Shown in pieces: positions 8,982 through 17,478 of a stretch of 64,000 nucleotides of DNA. A model generated the notes under the pieces. The model saw only the letters and a list, made by a program, of their open reading frames with translations. It did not search any database and was not told the origin of the DNA. Every line of letters begins with the position of its first letter. Positions within the stretch are counted from its first letter, which is position 1. This stretch comes from Erwinia tracheiphila (GTDB taxonomy: Bacteria; Pseudomonadota; Gammaproteobacteria; Enterobacterales; Enterobacteriaceae): positions 186,001 through 250,000 of the forward strand of contig NZ_CP089932.1 of the NCBI RefSeq assembly GCF_021365465.1, given 5' to 3'. The position numbers and the translations under genes are program-made.

Positions 8982-9251
8982 ATGGATACTACGCATGACA
9001 AACAACGGGCTTTTTTAGCATTGTGTAAAATGATCCAGCTTGTTAACGGACGGCCAGCGGACCAGATTGGCATACAGGAAAGTCTGGTAATGGATTTAGA
9101 AATGGACTCCGTCGAGCTTATCGATCTACTGATAAAGCTTGAGGAATATGGCGTGAAGATCGATGAATCTGAAATTACCAGCACATTAACCGTTGAGCAT
9201 CTTACGCAGCGATTAATGTTTTCGGGTCAATGCGCCGGACACGTTCTTTAA
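8982..9251 (+). CDS. iacP: IacP-like acyl carrier protein of the T3SS operon
   Basis: Small acyl carrier protein, 89 residues from ATG 8982 (AGGA 5 bases upstream; longer in-frame starts have poorer sites). The phosphopantetheine attachment signature is present as LEMDSVELIDLLIKLEE with Ser43 as the modified residue. IacP in Salmonella lies just downstream of sipA and is needed for full invasion effector secretion; here it follows the putative effector by 58 bases and is followed by a strong terminator, so it is the last gene of the operon. Sequence beyond the DSxEL core is only loosely like Salmonella IacP. Confidence 0.83.
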   Translation: MDTTHDKQRAFLALCKMIQLVNGRPADQIGIQESLVMDLEMDSVELIDLLIKLEEYGVKIDESEITSTLTVEHLTQRLMFSGQCAGHVL

Positions 9252-9269
9252 ACGAATTTACATCTGATG

Positions 9270-9304
9270 ATGGGTTGCCTGATCAACGGGCAACCCATTT
9301 TTTA
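9270..9304 (+). terminator. rho-independent terminator of the T3SS operon
   Basis: ATGGGTTGCC (9270-9279) pairs with GGCAACCCAT (9289-9298), followed by a run of seven T (9298-9304). It ends the sicA-iacP transcription unit 18 bases after the iacP stop. Confidence 0.9.
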
Positions 9305-9425
9305 TTGGTGACACAGGACTGAACTGATGAATTTTATTAAATGATACCTGCCTGCTTTCATGTCTGTAGGGTTGTATCAAAAACATCCAAAATGCTTATT
9401 TATTAAGCATAAAAAATCAATTAAA

Positions 9426-10626
9426 TGTACTAGCTCAGACCTGATCTGACAGTTACCGGTTATTTATACAGGTGTCTGTCAGATTAAATCTGGTTCAGAT
9501 TTTTTTCTGCCCAGACCCGTTTACCATCAAGTAAAGTTGCCATTGGCGTACGCCCGCAGCACATTTTACCCTGATGAGTTCGCTCATTATTGTAATGCCA
9601 CAACCAGTTGTCCAGATCTGCCTGCAGGCTTTCCAGGTCTCCATATAACTTCTTGCGGAACGTAACCTGATAAAAATCCTGCAAAATGGTTTTATGGAAG
9701 CGCTCGCAGATACCGTTCGTCTGTGGAGACATCGCCTTCGTTTTCGTATGGTCGATATCGTTGATGGCCAGATAAAGCTGATAATCATGCTGCTCCACTT
9801 TACCACAGTACTCCGTACCCCTGTCGGTCAGTATTCTCAGCATCGGCAGTCCCTGAGCCTCGTAGAACGGCAATACGCGATCATTGAGCAGGTCGGCGGC
9901 GGTGATCGGCGTTTTACTTGTATACAGCTTGCAGTGTGCCACTTTTGAGTACGTATCCACAAACGTCTGCTGGTAGATACGGCCAACACCTTTCAGATTG
10001 CCAACGTAGAAGGTGTCCTGCGAGCCCAGATAACCCGGATGTGCCGTCTCGATTTCGCCGCTGGCCTCATCATCATGCGCCTTTTTCTCCAGCGCTGCGA
10101 TTTGGGCATCGGTAAGCACAATGCCTTCTTTAGCGACTTTCTCCTCAAGCGCCTTCAGGCGTTTACGGAAGTTCTCCAGGTCGTGTCGTTGCCAGATGGA
10201 GCGCACGCCGCTGCCGGAGATAAACACGCCTTTTTTACGAAGTTCATTGCTAGTCCGATGCTGACCATGAGCCGGGAACTCAGCGGCGTACTCAACAACC
10301 GCACGTTCCGTGGCCTCATCGGCGCGGTTCTTCAGGTTGGGTACCCTACGACTTTGATTAACCAGCGCATCAATACCGCCTTCTTCAGCCAGTTCCTGAT
10401 AACGGTAAAACGTGTCTCGCGACACGCCCATGATCTTACAGGCTTTTGATACGTTACCGAGCTCTTCGTCCAGATTGAGTAAACCGGCTTTGTGTTTGAT
10501 GATGGGATTGTTAGTATGAAGCATGAGAGTTACCTCGCGTTTTGTATAAGGATTCGACACCCATATCAAAACCGGTAACTCTCAACCTTTCAAGGCCCAT
10601 TGTCAGATCAAGTCGCGACTAATACA
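9426..10626 (-). mobile_element. IS481-family insertion sequence, copy 1 (1201 bp)
   Basis: Ends TGTACTAGCTCAGAC at 9426 and, inverted, TGTATTAGTCGCGAC ending at 10626 are terminal inverted repeats with TG...CA tips. Both sides carry the 7-bp target duplication AATTAAA (9419-9425 and 10627-10633), so this is a direct insertion. Same length as copies 2 and 3 but diverged from them at several residues. Confidence 0.95.
9484..10524 (-). CDS. IS481-family transposase (copy 1)
   Basis: DDE transposase, 346 residues from MLHTNNPIIKHK, the start shared with the other copies. N-terminal helix-turn-helix (LGNVSKACKIMGVSRDTFYRY, a homeodomain-like fold) and an rve integrase core with the catalytic residues in TFVDTYSKVA, ILTDRGTEYCG and ICERFHK. 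Intact, probably active. It differs from copies 2 and 3 at a handful of residues (for example NLDEELGN versus NLAEELGN), so it is an older or separately acquired copy. Confidence 0.95.
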   Translation of the reverse strand: MLHTNNPIIKHKAGLLNLDEELGNVSKACKIMGVSRDTFYRYQELAEEGGIDALVNQSRRVPNLKNRADEATERAVVEYAAEFPAHGQHRTSNELRKKGVFISGSGVRSIWQRHDLENFRKRLKALEEKVAKEGIVLTDAQIAALEKKAHDDEASGEIETAHPGYLGSQDTFYVGNLKGVGRIYQQTFVDTYSKVAHCKLYTSKTPITAADLLNDRVLPFYEAQGLPMLRILTDRGTEYCGKVEQHDYQLYLAINDIDHTKTKAMSPQTNGICERFHKTILQDFYQVTFRKKLYGDLESLQADLDNWLWHYNNERTHQGKMCCGRTPMATLLDGKRVWAEKNLNQI

Positions 10627-10838
10627 AATTAAAACAGATTGAAAAATTTTCTGGAACCTTTTCTGTTAGCTGACCACAAAAACTCTCGCGACTATGCGCG
10701 TAAACTCTGTGATGTGAGAATTCGTTGCATTGTGTACATTTATTTCTGAATGGCCTCTGTGCCGCTCACTATCTGTACATCTGTATCGTTAAACTTTGCA
10801 TTCAATTTCTGAACATTATCTTCTGGGTAATAAAGAAT

Positions 10839-11390
10839 ATGAAAATCTGGAACAGTATTAATATCCGCGTACTGCTGTGGGCAACGTTCATTGGCGGTGT
10901 CATTAGTTCTTTGGTCAAATCTGGATCGGAACCTAATATGCCCCCACGCGTCGCGGGTGAAATGTCACCGCCTGCGCTAAATATCGATGCCTGGCTGGGT
11001 GGCCTTGGGATTAATTCTCATTCACTGGATTATGTTTATCAGCAAGCCACCGTACCTGGTGCGGTCATGCTTTATCACTGGTTATTCAGTTTTATCTTTG
11101 CCTTTGTCTATGTTTTTCTGTCCGCATGGATGCCAAAAATCAGGCTCTGGTATGGCGCTTTTTACGGCATCCTTATTACGGTTGTTATGCATGGTGTATT
11201 GATTCCCGCGCTGAGATTCAGGAATCCGATATACGCTCACGGTGAAACAGGATGGTTATGGAATCTGAATGGCTATGAGTTATGGAGTGAACTGATAGGA
11301 CATATTTGCTGGTCAGTTTCGATCGAAATTAGTCTTATTGCTATTCTTGCTATCTACGCGAAGAAAATCACCGGCAACTGGACGAACTAG
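10839..11390 (+). CDS. YagU-like (DUF1440) inner-membrane protein
   Basis: 183 residues from ATG 10839. Like E. coli YagU it has an N-terminal transmembrane segment (VLLWATFIGGVISSLVKSG), the SGSEPNMPPR stretch (YagU has WGAEVPLPPR), a hydrophobic segment about 85-115 ending in MPKIRLWYG, a further segment ITVVMHGVLIPAL, and the C-terminal ELIGHICWSVSIE (YagU EIFGHLVWFWSIE). Four membrane segments expected. YagU has been linked to acid resistance, but the biochemical role is unknown. A longer reading upstream to 10725 lacks a ribosome site. Its own terminator was split by an IS4-family element (see 11403 and 12848). Confidence 0.82.
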   Translation: MKIWNSINIRVLLWATFIGGVISSLVKSGSEPNMPPRVAGEMSPPALNIDAWLGGLGINSHSLDYVYQQATVPGAVMLYHWLFSFIFAFVYVFLSAWMPKIRLWYGAFYGILITVVMHGVLIPALRFRNPIYAHGETGWLWNLNGYELWSELIGHICWSVSIEISLIAILAIYAKKITGNWTN

Positions 11391-11402
11391 TTTTATGCTA
11401 AT

Positions 11403-11411
11403 AAAAAACCG
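11403..11411 (+). terminator. left arm of yagU-like terminator, split by IS4
   Basis: AAAAAACCG (11403-11411) pairs perfectly with CGGTTTTTT (12848-12856). Removing the IS4-family element and one copy of its target duplication joins them across a 10-base loop ACCACAGGGC, giving a normal terminator 12 bases after the yagU-like stop. Confidence 0.8.
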
Positions 11412-11421
11412 ACCACAGGGC

Positions 11422-12837
11422 TAATGCTGGTCACTTAAGGTGACCAGCAACCTTTTTATCCGGATATTTCCTGCTCTTTACCCTCAACTCTCTCGGGTAA
11501 CTTCGCTCTCTTCTACCCGGTAACACAAGCCATTTCGCCTGTTCATACAGGGTTCTCAGTTCTCCCGGCATTTTTCCCGGCGAAGCCCAGGGCAGGGTTA
11601 TCAGCATCCGGATTATTTCGCTTATCGCTCCACTGAAGCTCAGCTGGTAAGGCAGGTAATCTCCTTTCAGATGGAACGCCATCTGCACCATCTGATATCG
11701 CACCAGGTTATAAGCCAGCAGTACCCCCCATAGCTCCTGTCTCACCAGCTCCGGCAGGCGACTGCGTAATGTCCACCGGCTGTCCAGCATACCCTGCTTT
11801 GCTTCCCGGTAGCCCAGTTCTGTTTCCCAGCGGTGGCGATATAGCTCGCTGATATCTTTACCCGGATAGCGATTCGGGTCTGTCAGTGACGTCAGCACCT
11901 GCCTCTCTTTACCGTCTACCCTGCGGGTCAGCAGTCTTGCCACCATTTCTTCCGGGACCCCTGGCCATTGCTTCCTGGCTCGTGGACTGGTTTTCAGGCA
12001 TATCAGTTCATCTCCACGCCCCAAACGGCGAACCACCTGATACTGTACGTGTTTTTTCAACGGCAACAACCAGTGACGGTGTTCTCCTGCTGTCTGCCAG
12101 TGATGAAGCAGACCCATCGAATAAAATCCCTTATCGAACAGGGTGATACTGTTATTCGGGGTTTTCTCCGTCAGGTGCTCAGCCAGCCGCATTTCACTGA
12201 CTTTTTCACTGTCGAATGCACTGGCGGCGATCAGATGGCTGCTCAGCTCCATCAGACAAACCATTCGCACCTGAGGATAGCCGCCTTCGCCGTACTGGCT
12301 GCTGTGTTTACTGAAGACGGCTCTGTTTTCCGGCGTATCGGCGGTACGCCAGACCACGCCGTCGACAGCAAACAGATTCAGACCGTGCCATTTTGGATGT
12401 GCAGCCTGCTGATTCCAGTGCTGCTGTGTGATATCAAAAAGCTCCCGCACTGCATTTTCACCCAGAGTCTTACGGCGCTGAATGACAGCGCTGCGTGCGG
12501 TAAAAGGAGCTCCGGTCCGGTCAGTAATATCCATCAGATTGACGATTTCGGTCATCGGACGATCGCAAAAAATGGACATCCCAACGACAAGCCAAATCAT
12601 GGATTCGAGGGAAAGTTTACGTTTACGCAAAGTAACGGTATCGGTCAGGGTGAGCGCCTGCTGAATAAGCTCGGGAGGAATAAGGTCGGCGAGACTACGG
12701 GCGCGCTCAGGAGTGGCGGCATTGATGATGCCGAGGGCCTGGGAAAGTTCCATTTAAAAAGGGTTCCATGATGAACATAGAACCCTTTTTACCGCATAAA
12801 CCGGATCGGTCAACCGATCCTTAAATGATCGGCATTA
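11422..12837 (-). mobile_element. IS4-family insertion sequence (1416 bp)
   Basis: Inverted termini TAATGCTGGTCACTTAAGG (11422 onward) and, on the other strand, TAATGCCGATCATTTAAGG (ending at 12837). Target duplication ACCACAGGGC is present on both sides (11412-11421 and 12838-12847). IS4 itself is 1426 bp with 11-13 bp duplications, so size and target length fit. Confidence 0.92.
11431..12753 (-). CDS. IS4-family transposase
   Basis: 440 residues, intact. Follows E. coli IS4 transposase throughout: [52 protein letters not shown] (first Asp), [17 protein letters not shown] (second Asp), and the Y-(2)-R-(3)-E-(6)-K signature [18 protein letters not shown] that supplies the catalytic Glu. The start lies 17 bases inside a palindromic end that also contains an A/T-rich hairpin (AAAAAGGGTTC...GAACCCTTTTT), which may limit read-through expression from outside. 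Confidence 0.95.
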   Translation of the reverse strand: MELSQALGIINAATPERARSLADLIPPELIQQALTLTDTVTLRKRKLSLESMIWLVVGMSIFCDRPMTEIVNLMDITDRTGAPFTARSAVIQRRKTLGENAVRELFDITQQHWNQQAAHPKWHGLNLFAVDGVVWRTADTPENRAVFSKHSSQYGEGGYPQVRMVCLMELSSHLIAASAFDSEKVSEMRLAEHLTEKTPNNSITLFDKGFYSMGLLHHWQTAGEHRHWLLPLKKHVQYQVVRRLGRGDELICLKTSPRARKQWPGVPEEMVARLLTRRVDGKERQVLTSLTDPNRYPGKDISELYRHRWETELGYREAKQGMLDSRWTLRSRLPELVRQELWGVLLAYNLVRYQMVQMAFHLKGDYLPYQLSFSGAISEIIRMLITLPWASPGKMPGELRTLYEQAKWLVLPGRRERSYPRELRVKSRKYPDKKVAGHLK

Positions 12838-13001
12838 ACCACAGGGCCGGTTTTTTATGGCTTACATACTGTTCGGTAACAACGCCTTTTCTGCCTTATT
12901 CCCTCTTGTGATTTCATCCTGGTCGGCAGTGAGAGCTTATCCTTAGTTTACCTGCACGGCAAACCACCTGATATAAAGGCACCTTGCGTGATGCTGCAGA
13001 C

Positions 13002-14330
13002 TCAATCGTAAAGCGATTGATGCCGCGTTTCTTTACAGGCAATCAATGCAAACAGCGTCAGGCATGCCATTGTCGCCAGATAAATACCCACCCAAAAAAG
13101 ACCATATGCGTGAGTGAGCCAGGTCGCGATATAAGGCGCCACCGAGGCTCCGAGAATTGATGACAGGTTGTAGGAGAAAGAAGCGCCTGTATAACGCACT
13201 TCGGTTGGAAACAGCTCTGGCAGCAACGCTCCCATTGGACCAAAGGTCAATCCCATAATACTTAAACCACTCAGCAAGAACGCCATGACCAACGGTTGAT
13301 TGCCGGAACCCAACATCACGGGAAAAATCAAAGCGAAAGCGATAATCATCAGGGTAATCACTATCATCGTTTTGCGTCGGCCATAGCGATCAGCCAGCAG
13401 CCCGGAAATGGGCACCATCACGCCAAAACCTGTCACTGCCATCATCAACATCCACAGCATGGTGTTCCGTGGGAAACCAAGACCATTTGGGATCGGGGCA
13501 GTGCCGTAACTCATTGAATACACGGTCATGATATAGAAAAGCGTGTAAGTCGCCAGCATGATGAAAGTGCCGAGTACGGTCGCTTTCAGATGCCGGGAGA
13601 GCAAGACACCCATTGGCACCTTGACCTGTTTCTTCTCTTTTTGCACTTTGGCAAAAACCGGTGATTCATTCAGCGTGACGCGGACATACAGGCCAATGAG
13701 CACCAGCACCGCAGAGAGAATAAACGGCGCGCGCCAGCCCCACTGCATAAACTGATTTTCGCTTAACAGCCAGGAGAGCAGCAGAAAGGTGCCGTTGGCA
13801 AAGAAGAAACCGATTGGTGCGCCCAGCTGAGGGAAAGAGCCGTAAAGCGCCCGTTTTCTGGCTGGCGCATTTTCGGTCGCCAGCAGTGCCGCCCCCCCCC
13901 ACTCGCCGCCCAGACCTAAACCCTGACCAAAGCGTGCCAGTGCCAGTAGAAGCGGCGCAAAAACGCCAATTGACTGATAGCCGGGAAGGAGGCCAATTAC
14001 CACGGTGGAAATTCCCATGGTCAGTAGCGAGGCAACGAGCGTCACCTTGCGGCTGGCACGGTCGCCAAAGTGGCCGAACAGTGCAGAGCCAATGGGGCGT
14101 GCAATAAACGCAATGGCGAACGTCACGAGGGACTGTAGCGTTGCAACGGTAGCATCGCCTTGCGGGAAGAAAATATGGGGAAAAACAATGACTGCTGCGG
14201 TGGCGTAAATGTAGAAATCAAAAAATTCAATAGCCGTACCGACCAGCGAAGCAACGAGCACTTTACCTCGTGAATTTACGGGCGTTGCGTCATGTCCGGC
14301 ATCGGGAGGGGGAGCGATATAAGATTGCAT
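13002..14330 (-). CDS. yhjE: YhjE-like MHS-family major facilitator transporter
   Basis: 442 residues with twelve expected membrane segments. Nearly every block of E. coli YhjE is recognisable: PVNSRGKVLVASLVGTAIEF, FIARPIGSALFGHFGDRASR (the MFS loop 2-3 motif), GQGLGLGGEWGGAALLATEN, YGSFPQLGAPIGFFFANGTF, GLLADRYGRRKT, and TFGPMGALLPELFPTEVRYT. Metabolite:proton symporter family (relatives carry proline/betaine, citrate or shikimate), substrate of YhjE unknown. The reading frame is full length and undamaged although its neighbours are broken. Single-gene unit; the gap to the right holds only fragments. Confidence 0.92.
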   Translation of the reverse strand: MQSYIAPPPDAGHDATPVNSRGKVLVASLVGTAIEFFDFYIYATAAVIVFPHIFFPQGDATVATLQSLVTFAIAFIARPIGSALFGHFGDRASRKVTLVASLLTMGISTVVIGLLPGYQSIGVFAPLLLALARFGQGLGLGGEWGGAALLATENAPARKRALYGSFPQLGAPIGFFFANGTFLLLSWLLSENQFMQWGWRAPFILSAVLVLIGLYVRVTLNESPVFAKVQKEKKQVKVPMGVLLSRHLKATVLGTFIMLATYTLFYIMTVYSMSYGTAPIPNGLGFPRNTMLWMLMMAVTGFGVMVPISGLLADRYGRRKTMIVITLMIIAFALIFPVMLGSGNQPLVMAFLLSGLSIMGLTFGPMGALLPELFPTEVRYTGASFSYNLSSILGASVAPYIATWLTHAYGLFWVGIYLATMACLTLFALIACKETRHQSLYD

Positions 14331-14785
14331 ATTTCTTTCTTATCGTTAACACATGAAACAGAATCTTACGCACCCGCTCAGGTGCATTCAATGGCGAAAA
14401 GCCCACCGCCGCGAACTCGCAGTGGTGAAAAGAAGATCCTGCGTGAGAAAAGTATATTGCCGGGGAATGGCAGTGAAGATTTTAACTTTATCAGTAATAA
14501 ACACTAAAAAAGCCATATAAAAAGCATTGTATGGTTTCAAATATTGCCAGCTACGTATTTATTGCTCGTTAATCCAGATTTTAAACCAATCGCTTCAGAA
14601 CAACGCGCGACCCGCTTTCTGATTTTAACCGGGCCTGCAGGGCTTTTATCGGCTAAATCAATGCTCACTGAAGGGCATTTGGCTTCCCGCATCACGCGCT
14701 TTCCTGATCGAAAGCAGATAGTGCAGGTTGTACAACAAATAGACATCTGCCCAGCTGCTATTCTCTTTCAGAAGGTTTTGTCTGG
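14331..14785. other. intergenic stretch, no supported gene
   Basis: 455 bases upstream of yhjE. Short reading frames exist on both strands (about 14537-14746 and 14544-14810) but none has a family resemblance or a ribosome site that I can see. Presumably holds the yhjE promoter and decayed sequence. Confidence 0.5.
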
Positions 14786-15090
14786 ATGTCTACTAAATCT
14801 CACGCTCTGAACGGTCTGCTGCTGGCGGCAATGTTAATTCTCAGTATTTCGTCACCGGCAGCCCCGTCACCGGCTGTTTCAGTGGTCGCACTGACGCAAA
14901 AGAATGTTGCCCAGCCTACCCGATATCTGGGGCGAATCGAACCTTTACGCGCGGTGGATGTTGCCTCACGTACGGAAGGCGTGGTGGCGAAGCGTTGCTT
15001 CAGAGACGGTGAAACGGTTAAAGCGGGTTAGCTGTTGTTTGACATCGAATCTGCAGAACATCATGCCCTGCTGGCCAGAGCCGACACATA
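14786..15090 (+). pseudogene. RND efflux periplasmic adaptor (AcrA-like), truncated
   Basis: The first 82 codons encode a signal peptide (LNGLLLAAMLILSISSPAAP) and the start of a membrane-fusion protein: TQKNVAQPTRYLGRIEPLRA then VDVASRTEGVVAKRCFRDGE. A TAG replaces the usual Gln of KAGQLLFDI at about 15029-15031; reading through gives [18 protein letters not shown], then a second stop, and similarity ends where a resolvase fragment begins. In life this would be the adaptor of a tripartite drug pump; no RND pump gene follows. Clearly non-functional. Confidence 0.8.
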
Positions 15091-15237
15091 GGTCAACCGG
15101 GCCAGTCCTTCGCGTTCCGCCTGCGCACCACTGACCTTATCTTCAAAAATACGTTCACACCCTGCCAGTGTTAGGGCATCACGTTGCAGGTCGAGGTGTT
15201 GATCGTCAGTTGAAACCCGTGCGTACCCAATCAGCAT
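15090..15237 (-). pseudogene. serine recombinase (resolvase/invertase) N-terminal fragment
   Basis: On the minus strand, from ATG at 15237: [19 protein letters not shown], then [21 protein letters not shown], which is the N-terminal catalytic domain of small serine recombinases (nucleophile Ser9 of YARVST, and the DQ pair). It breaks off after about 49 residues exactly against the adaptor remnant. Probably the trace of a Tn3-type or invertase-bearing element that deleted the rest of the adaptor gene. Confidence 0.8.
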
Positions 15238-15365
15238 GATATATCTTCCAGTAAGTCACCAGATTTGAGTATAGATGGAAAATGAAAACTGGAATGAGAA
15301 AGTGTAATCCTGTTCTGCGTGCAGCTGATTGATCGTTGACATTGCTTTAAGGCTTCATAAAACGA

Positions 15366-15660
15366 TCATTTTATGAAGCCCCTTTGAAATGATTTGAGGT
15401 GAGGTTTATCAACGAAGCGTGCGAAGGAGGAAAACTCAACTTGGGCCCGTCCCCCATCAACACACAGTTCTGAGCCAGTAACATATGAAGAATCGCCCAA
15501 AACCAGGAAAACAGCTGTCCTGGCAATTTTATCCGCAGTACCACTGCGATGCATAGGGAACAAGGTATGTAAATGGGCATTAGACTGCTTAATCATTTGT
15601 TCGTCCATACCGGCTTTTCTGGCTTGGTCAGTATAAATAAGGCCCTGAGAGCTGAATGCC
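15366..15660 (-). pseudogene. short-chain dehydrogenase/reductase, C-terminal fragment
   Basis: Minus-strand reading gives LIYTDQARKAGMDEQMIKQ, then TADKIARTAVFLVLGDSSYVT and GSELCVDGGRAQ, the typical C-terminal end of an SDR (dispensing of the Rossmann and Ser-Tyr-Lys parts). The N-terminal two thirds are absent. The upstream base composition and stop codons show no continuation. A remnant only. Confidence 0.7.
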
Positions 15661-15666
15661 GGCAGG

Positions 15667-15912
15667 TTGCTTGATAAATCGATACAAAAAACTGTTCATG
15701 TCATTGAGAAGTTACTGACATCGGCCAGTGATGGTAATTTCAAAGAATGCCATATCATTGCGCAAATTATGGCAGCAGTTCTTTTTGGAACAGTACCGGC
15801 ATTCTGTATACGGGGTATACCGTCCAGTGCTGGCGAAGAGGAAGAAAGACAACTGACACTGATGTTACGCGCTTACCTTGCTGCGCACCGGTATGCTAAT
15901 GCCAGAGAATAA
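15667..15912 (+). pseudogene. possible TetR-family regulator, C-terminal fragment
   Basis: Reading frame of 81 codons containing ECHIIAQIMAAVLFGTVPAF and a final helix RQLTLMLRAYLAAH. This resembles the last helices of the ligand domain of TetR/AcrR-type repressors, which commonly sit beside RND adaptor genes such as the remnant at 14786. There is no HTH part. Weak assignment from composition and context. Confidence 0.3.
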
Positions 15913-16260
15913 CACTATTTTGCATCATCAATAATCAGGCTATCAACCTATCATTTTCAGCTAATCTGGGTCGGGGAAATGGAATGCAGATCAGCACGGA
16001 TAAATGCAGGTTTGACCATGTATGAACGCAGGTCGCTACAAGTATCGGTCATTTTCCCGCAATCTTCGTGTGGGTTAAGTCTTTATCTCGTCTTTTCTTT
16101 TTTTAGCCAGTTTGCATTTTTGCCCGGGCAATATTCTTCCGTTTTTCCAGCGACTAATAGCAAAAATGGCCTTAACAGGCATACGGTTTAACCACCTAAG
16201 GTAGTAATTCTTTTAGGCTTTTTGAACCTCTTTTAGGGTGAGTATTTAGCAATCGTTAAA
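15913..16260. other. intergenic stretch, no supported gene
   Basis: About 350 bases between the regulator fragment and the MntR site. A 70-codon frame at 15979-16191 has no family resemblance. It probably contains the mntP promoter near its right end. Confidence 0.5.
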
Positions 16261-16282
16261 AAGTATAGCCATGGCTATACTT
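16261..16282. promoter_or_regulatory. MntR-box-like palindrome upstream of mntP
   Basis: Perfect 22-bp palindrome made of AAGTATAGCCA and TGGCTATACTT. It fits the E. coli MntR-box layout (AAnnATAGC-N4-GCTATnnTT), and E. coli MntR is known to activate mntP in manganese excess. Located 146 bases before the mntP start. Confidence 0.8.
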
Positions 16283-16349
16283 AACTGCATGATTTTATTG
16301 TCTTTTTTTTTGAATGATTTCATGGCAGGATGCGTTTTTCTTTGAAACT

Positions 16350-16384
16350 CTCGCGCCAGGTTTTTCCGCGAGCGTTGTTTTTTT
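16350..16384 (+). terminator. leader hairpin with T-run before mntP
   Basis: CTCGCG (16350-16355) pairs with CGCGAG (16367-16372), followed by CGTTG and seven T (16378-16384). It lies in the mntP leader, where E. coli has a manganese riboswitch; this may be its terminator/expression platform. I could not find the aptamer consensus (GGGGAGUA) in the leader. Confidence 0.4.
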
Positions 16385-16427
16385 GATGTCTGGACGAGGT
16401 CTCAGCCATCAAGCTGGTATAAGCACA

Positions 16428-16988
16428 ATGAATCTGTACGCAACTCTAATTTTGGCGTTTGGCATGTCGATGGATGCTTTTGCTGCGGCAATTGGTAAGG
16501 GTGCCAGTTTGCATCGTCCCGGCCTGAAAGAAGCGCTCCGCACCGGATTGATTTTTGGTGTGATCGAAGCATTGACGCCGCTGATCGGCTGGGCGATTGG
16601 TCTGGCGGCAAGCCATTATGTGATGACCTGGGACCACTGGATTGCATTTACACTGCTTTTTGTGTTGGGCGCACGGATGATTATGGAAGGGCTGCGTAAG
16701 AAAGATGTGCCAGAGCAAGCGCTACAACGACATGGTTTTTGGCTGCTTGCCGCGACTGCGGTGGCAACCAGCCTGGATGCGATGGCGGTGGGCGTCGGGC
16801 TGGCTTTTTTACAGGTGAATATTGTCATAACGGCGTTGGCAATTGGCACATCCACCATGATGATGGCTTCTGCGGGTATTCTGCTGGGGCGTTTCCTTGG
16901 GCCAGTCATGGGCAAATGGGCTGAAATATTTGGCGGTGTGGTCCTGATTGGTATTGGCAGCAGCATTTTGATCGAACATTTGTGCTGA
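16428..16988 (+). CDS. mntP: manganese efflux pump MntP
   Basis: Inner-membrane Mn2+ exporter, 186 residues (E. coli 188), six expected membrane segments in two repeats. Start ATG 16428 matches the family start ([20 protein letters not shown]); the frame continues upstream but without homology. Key acidic residues are present: Asp16 in MSMDAF and the Asp of [38 protein letters not shown] and [10 protein letters not shown] also match. About 70% alike to E. coli MntP by eye. An MntR-type palindrome and a leader hairpin lie upstream, so regulation by manganese is probably conserved. Confidence 0.95.
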   Translation: MNLYATLILAFGMSMDAFAAAIGKGASLHRPGLKEALRTGLIFGVIEALTPLIGWAIGLAASHYVMTWDHWIAFTLLFVLGARMIMEGLRKKDVPEQALQRHGFWLLAATAVATSLDAMAVGVGLAFLQVNIVITALAIGTSTMMMASAGILLGRFLGPVMGKWAEIFGGVVLIGIGSSILIEHLC

Positions 16989-17085
16989 CTGCTCCATGAT
17001 TGGATTCAGCTGGTTTTAAAGGGATTGGTCTGGCTGCTTTAATACTCTTTTAAGCGTAATTTTGTGACGTACTTCAAATTTTTTT

Positions 17086-17114
17086 TTGCTTTGCAATGTC
17101 CCTTCTTGTATAAT
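17086..17114 (+). promoter_or_regulatory. sigma-70-type promoter of the AzuC-like gene
   Basis: TTGCTT (17086-17091), spacer of exactly 17 bases, TATAAT (17109-17114). It would start transcription around 17121, giving a leader of about 33 bases with AAGAGGAG before the small ATG at 17154. Confidence 0.75.
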
Positions 17115-17153
17115 TTTTTTAATCGATATAAAAAATTTTAAAGAGGAGACAAC

Positions 17154-17231
17154 ATGAAAAAATTTGTTCGCTATGTTTTTCATTGCTACGTTCAGGTTTT
17201 CAAACAAGTACCGCCCGGTGCAATGTACTGA
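17154..17231 (+). CDS. AzuC-like small protein, 25 residues
   Basis: Too short for normal gene finding. Translates to MKKFVRYVFHCY followed by VQVFKQVPPGAMY and a TGA. E. coli AzuC (28 residues) ends in the closely similar NYCKTFKDVPPGNMFR; both share a basic N-terminus, an aromatic/Cys-Tyr core and the FKxVPPGxM motif. Ribosome site AAGAGGAGACAAC directly precedes the ATG, a consensus promoter is at 17086, and a GC-rich hairpin follows at 17247. In E. coli the azuC RNA also acts as a base-pairing sRNA (AzuCR) in carbon metabolism and the protein activates GlpD; whether either role holds here is unknown. Confidence 0.65.
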   Translation: MKKFVRYVFHCYVQVFKQVPPGAMY

Positions 17232-17246
17232 GTCCTTCCGTGTTTG

Positions 17247-17266
17247 GCCCCTCCAGCATGAGGGGC
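17247..17266 (+). terminator. hairpin after the AzuC-like gene
   Basis: GCCCCTC (17247-17253) and GAGGGGC (17260-17266) form a 7-bp GC-rich stem with loop CAGCAT, 15 bases after the stop. There is no T-run, so it is either a weak terminator or an RNA structural element of a dual-function transcript. Confidence 0.4.
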
Positions 17267-17478
17267 AGGGATTGATCCAAACCTTCCCTGATTTGCAGTA
17301 AATCGCCGCCAATTATTTATCAGCCCACGCGTAGCATTGACGCTCGCTCATCACCTCTTCCTTTTGCGACGTTATCGTCTGTCAGCACCGTTTTGATTGG
17401 CCCTGCCCGGCGAGTACGCTCTCATTTGTGCAGATCGACTAAGCTTTTTTGCATACGCATCGTTATAAGGAGTTCATT

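Noticed and set aside
14544..14810. Coding gene upstream of the adaptor remnant
   Set aside because: 88-codon frame lacks a ribosome site and any recognisable pattern, and overlaps the better-supported adaptor start.
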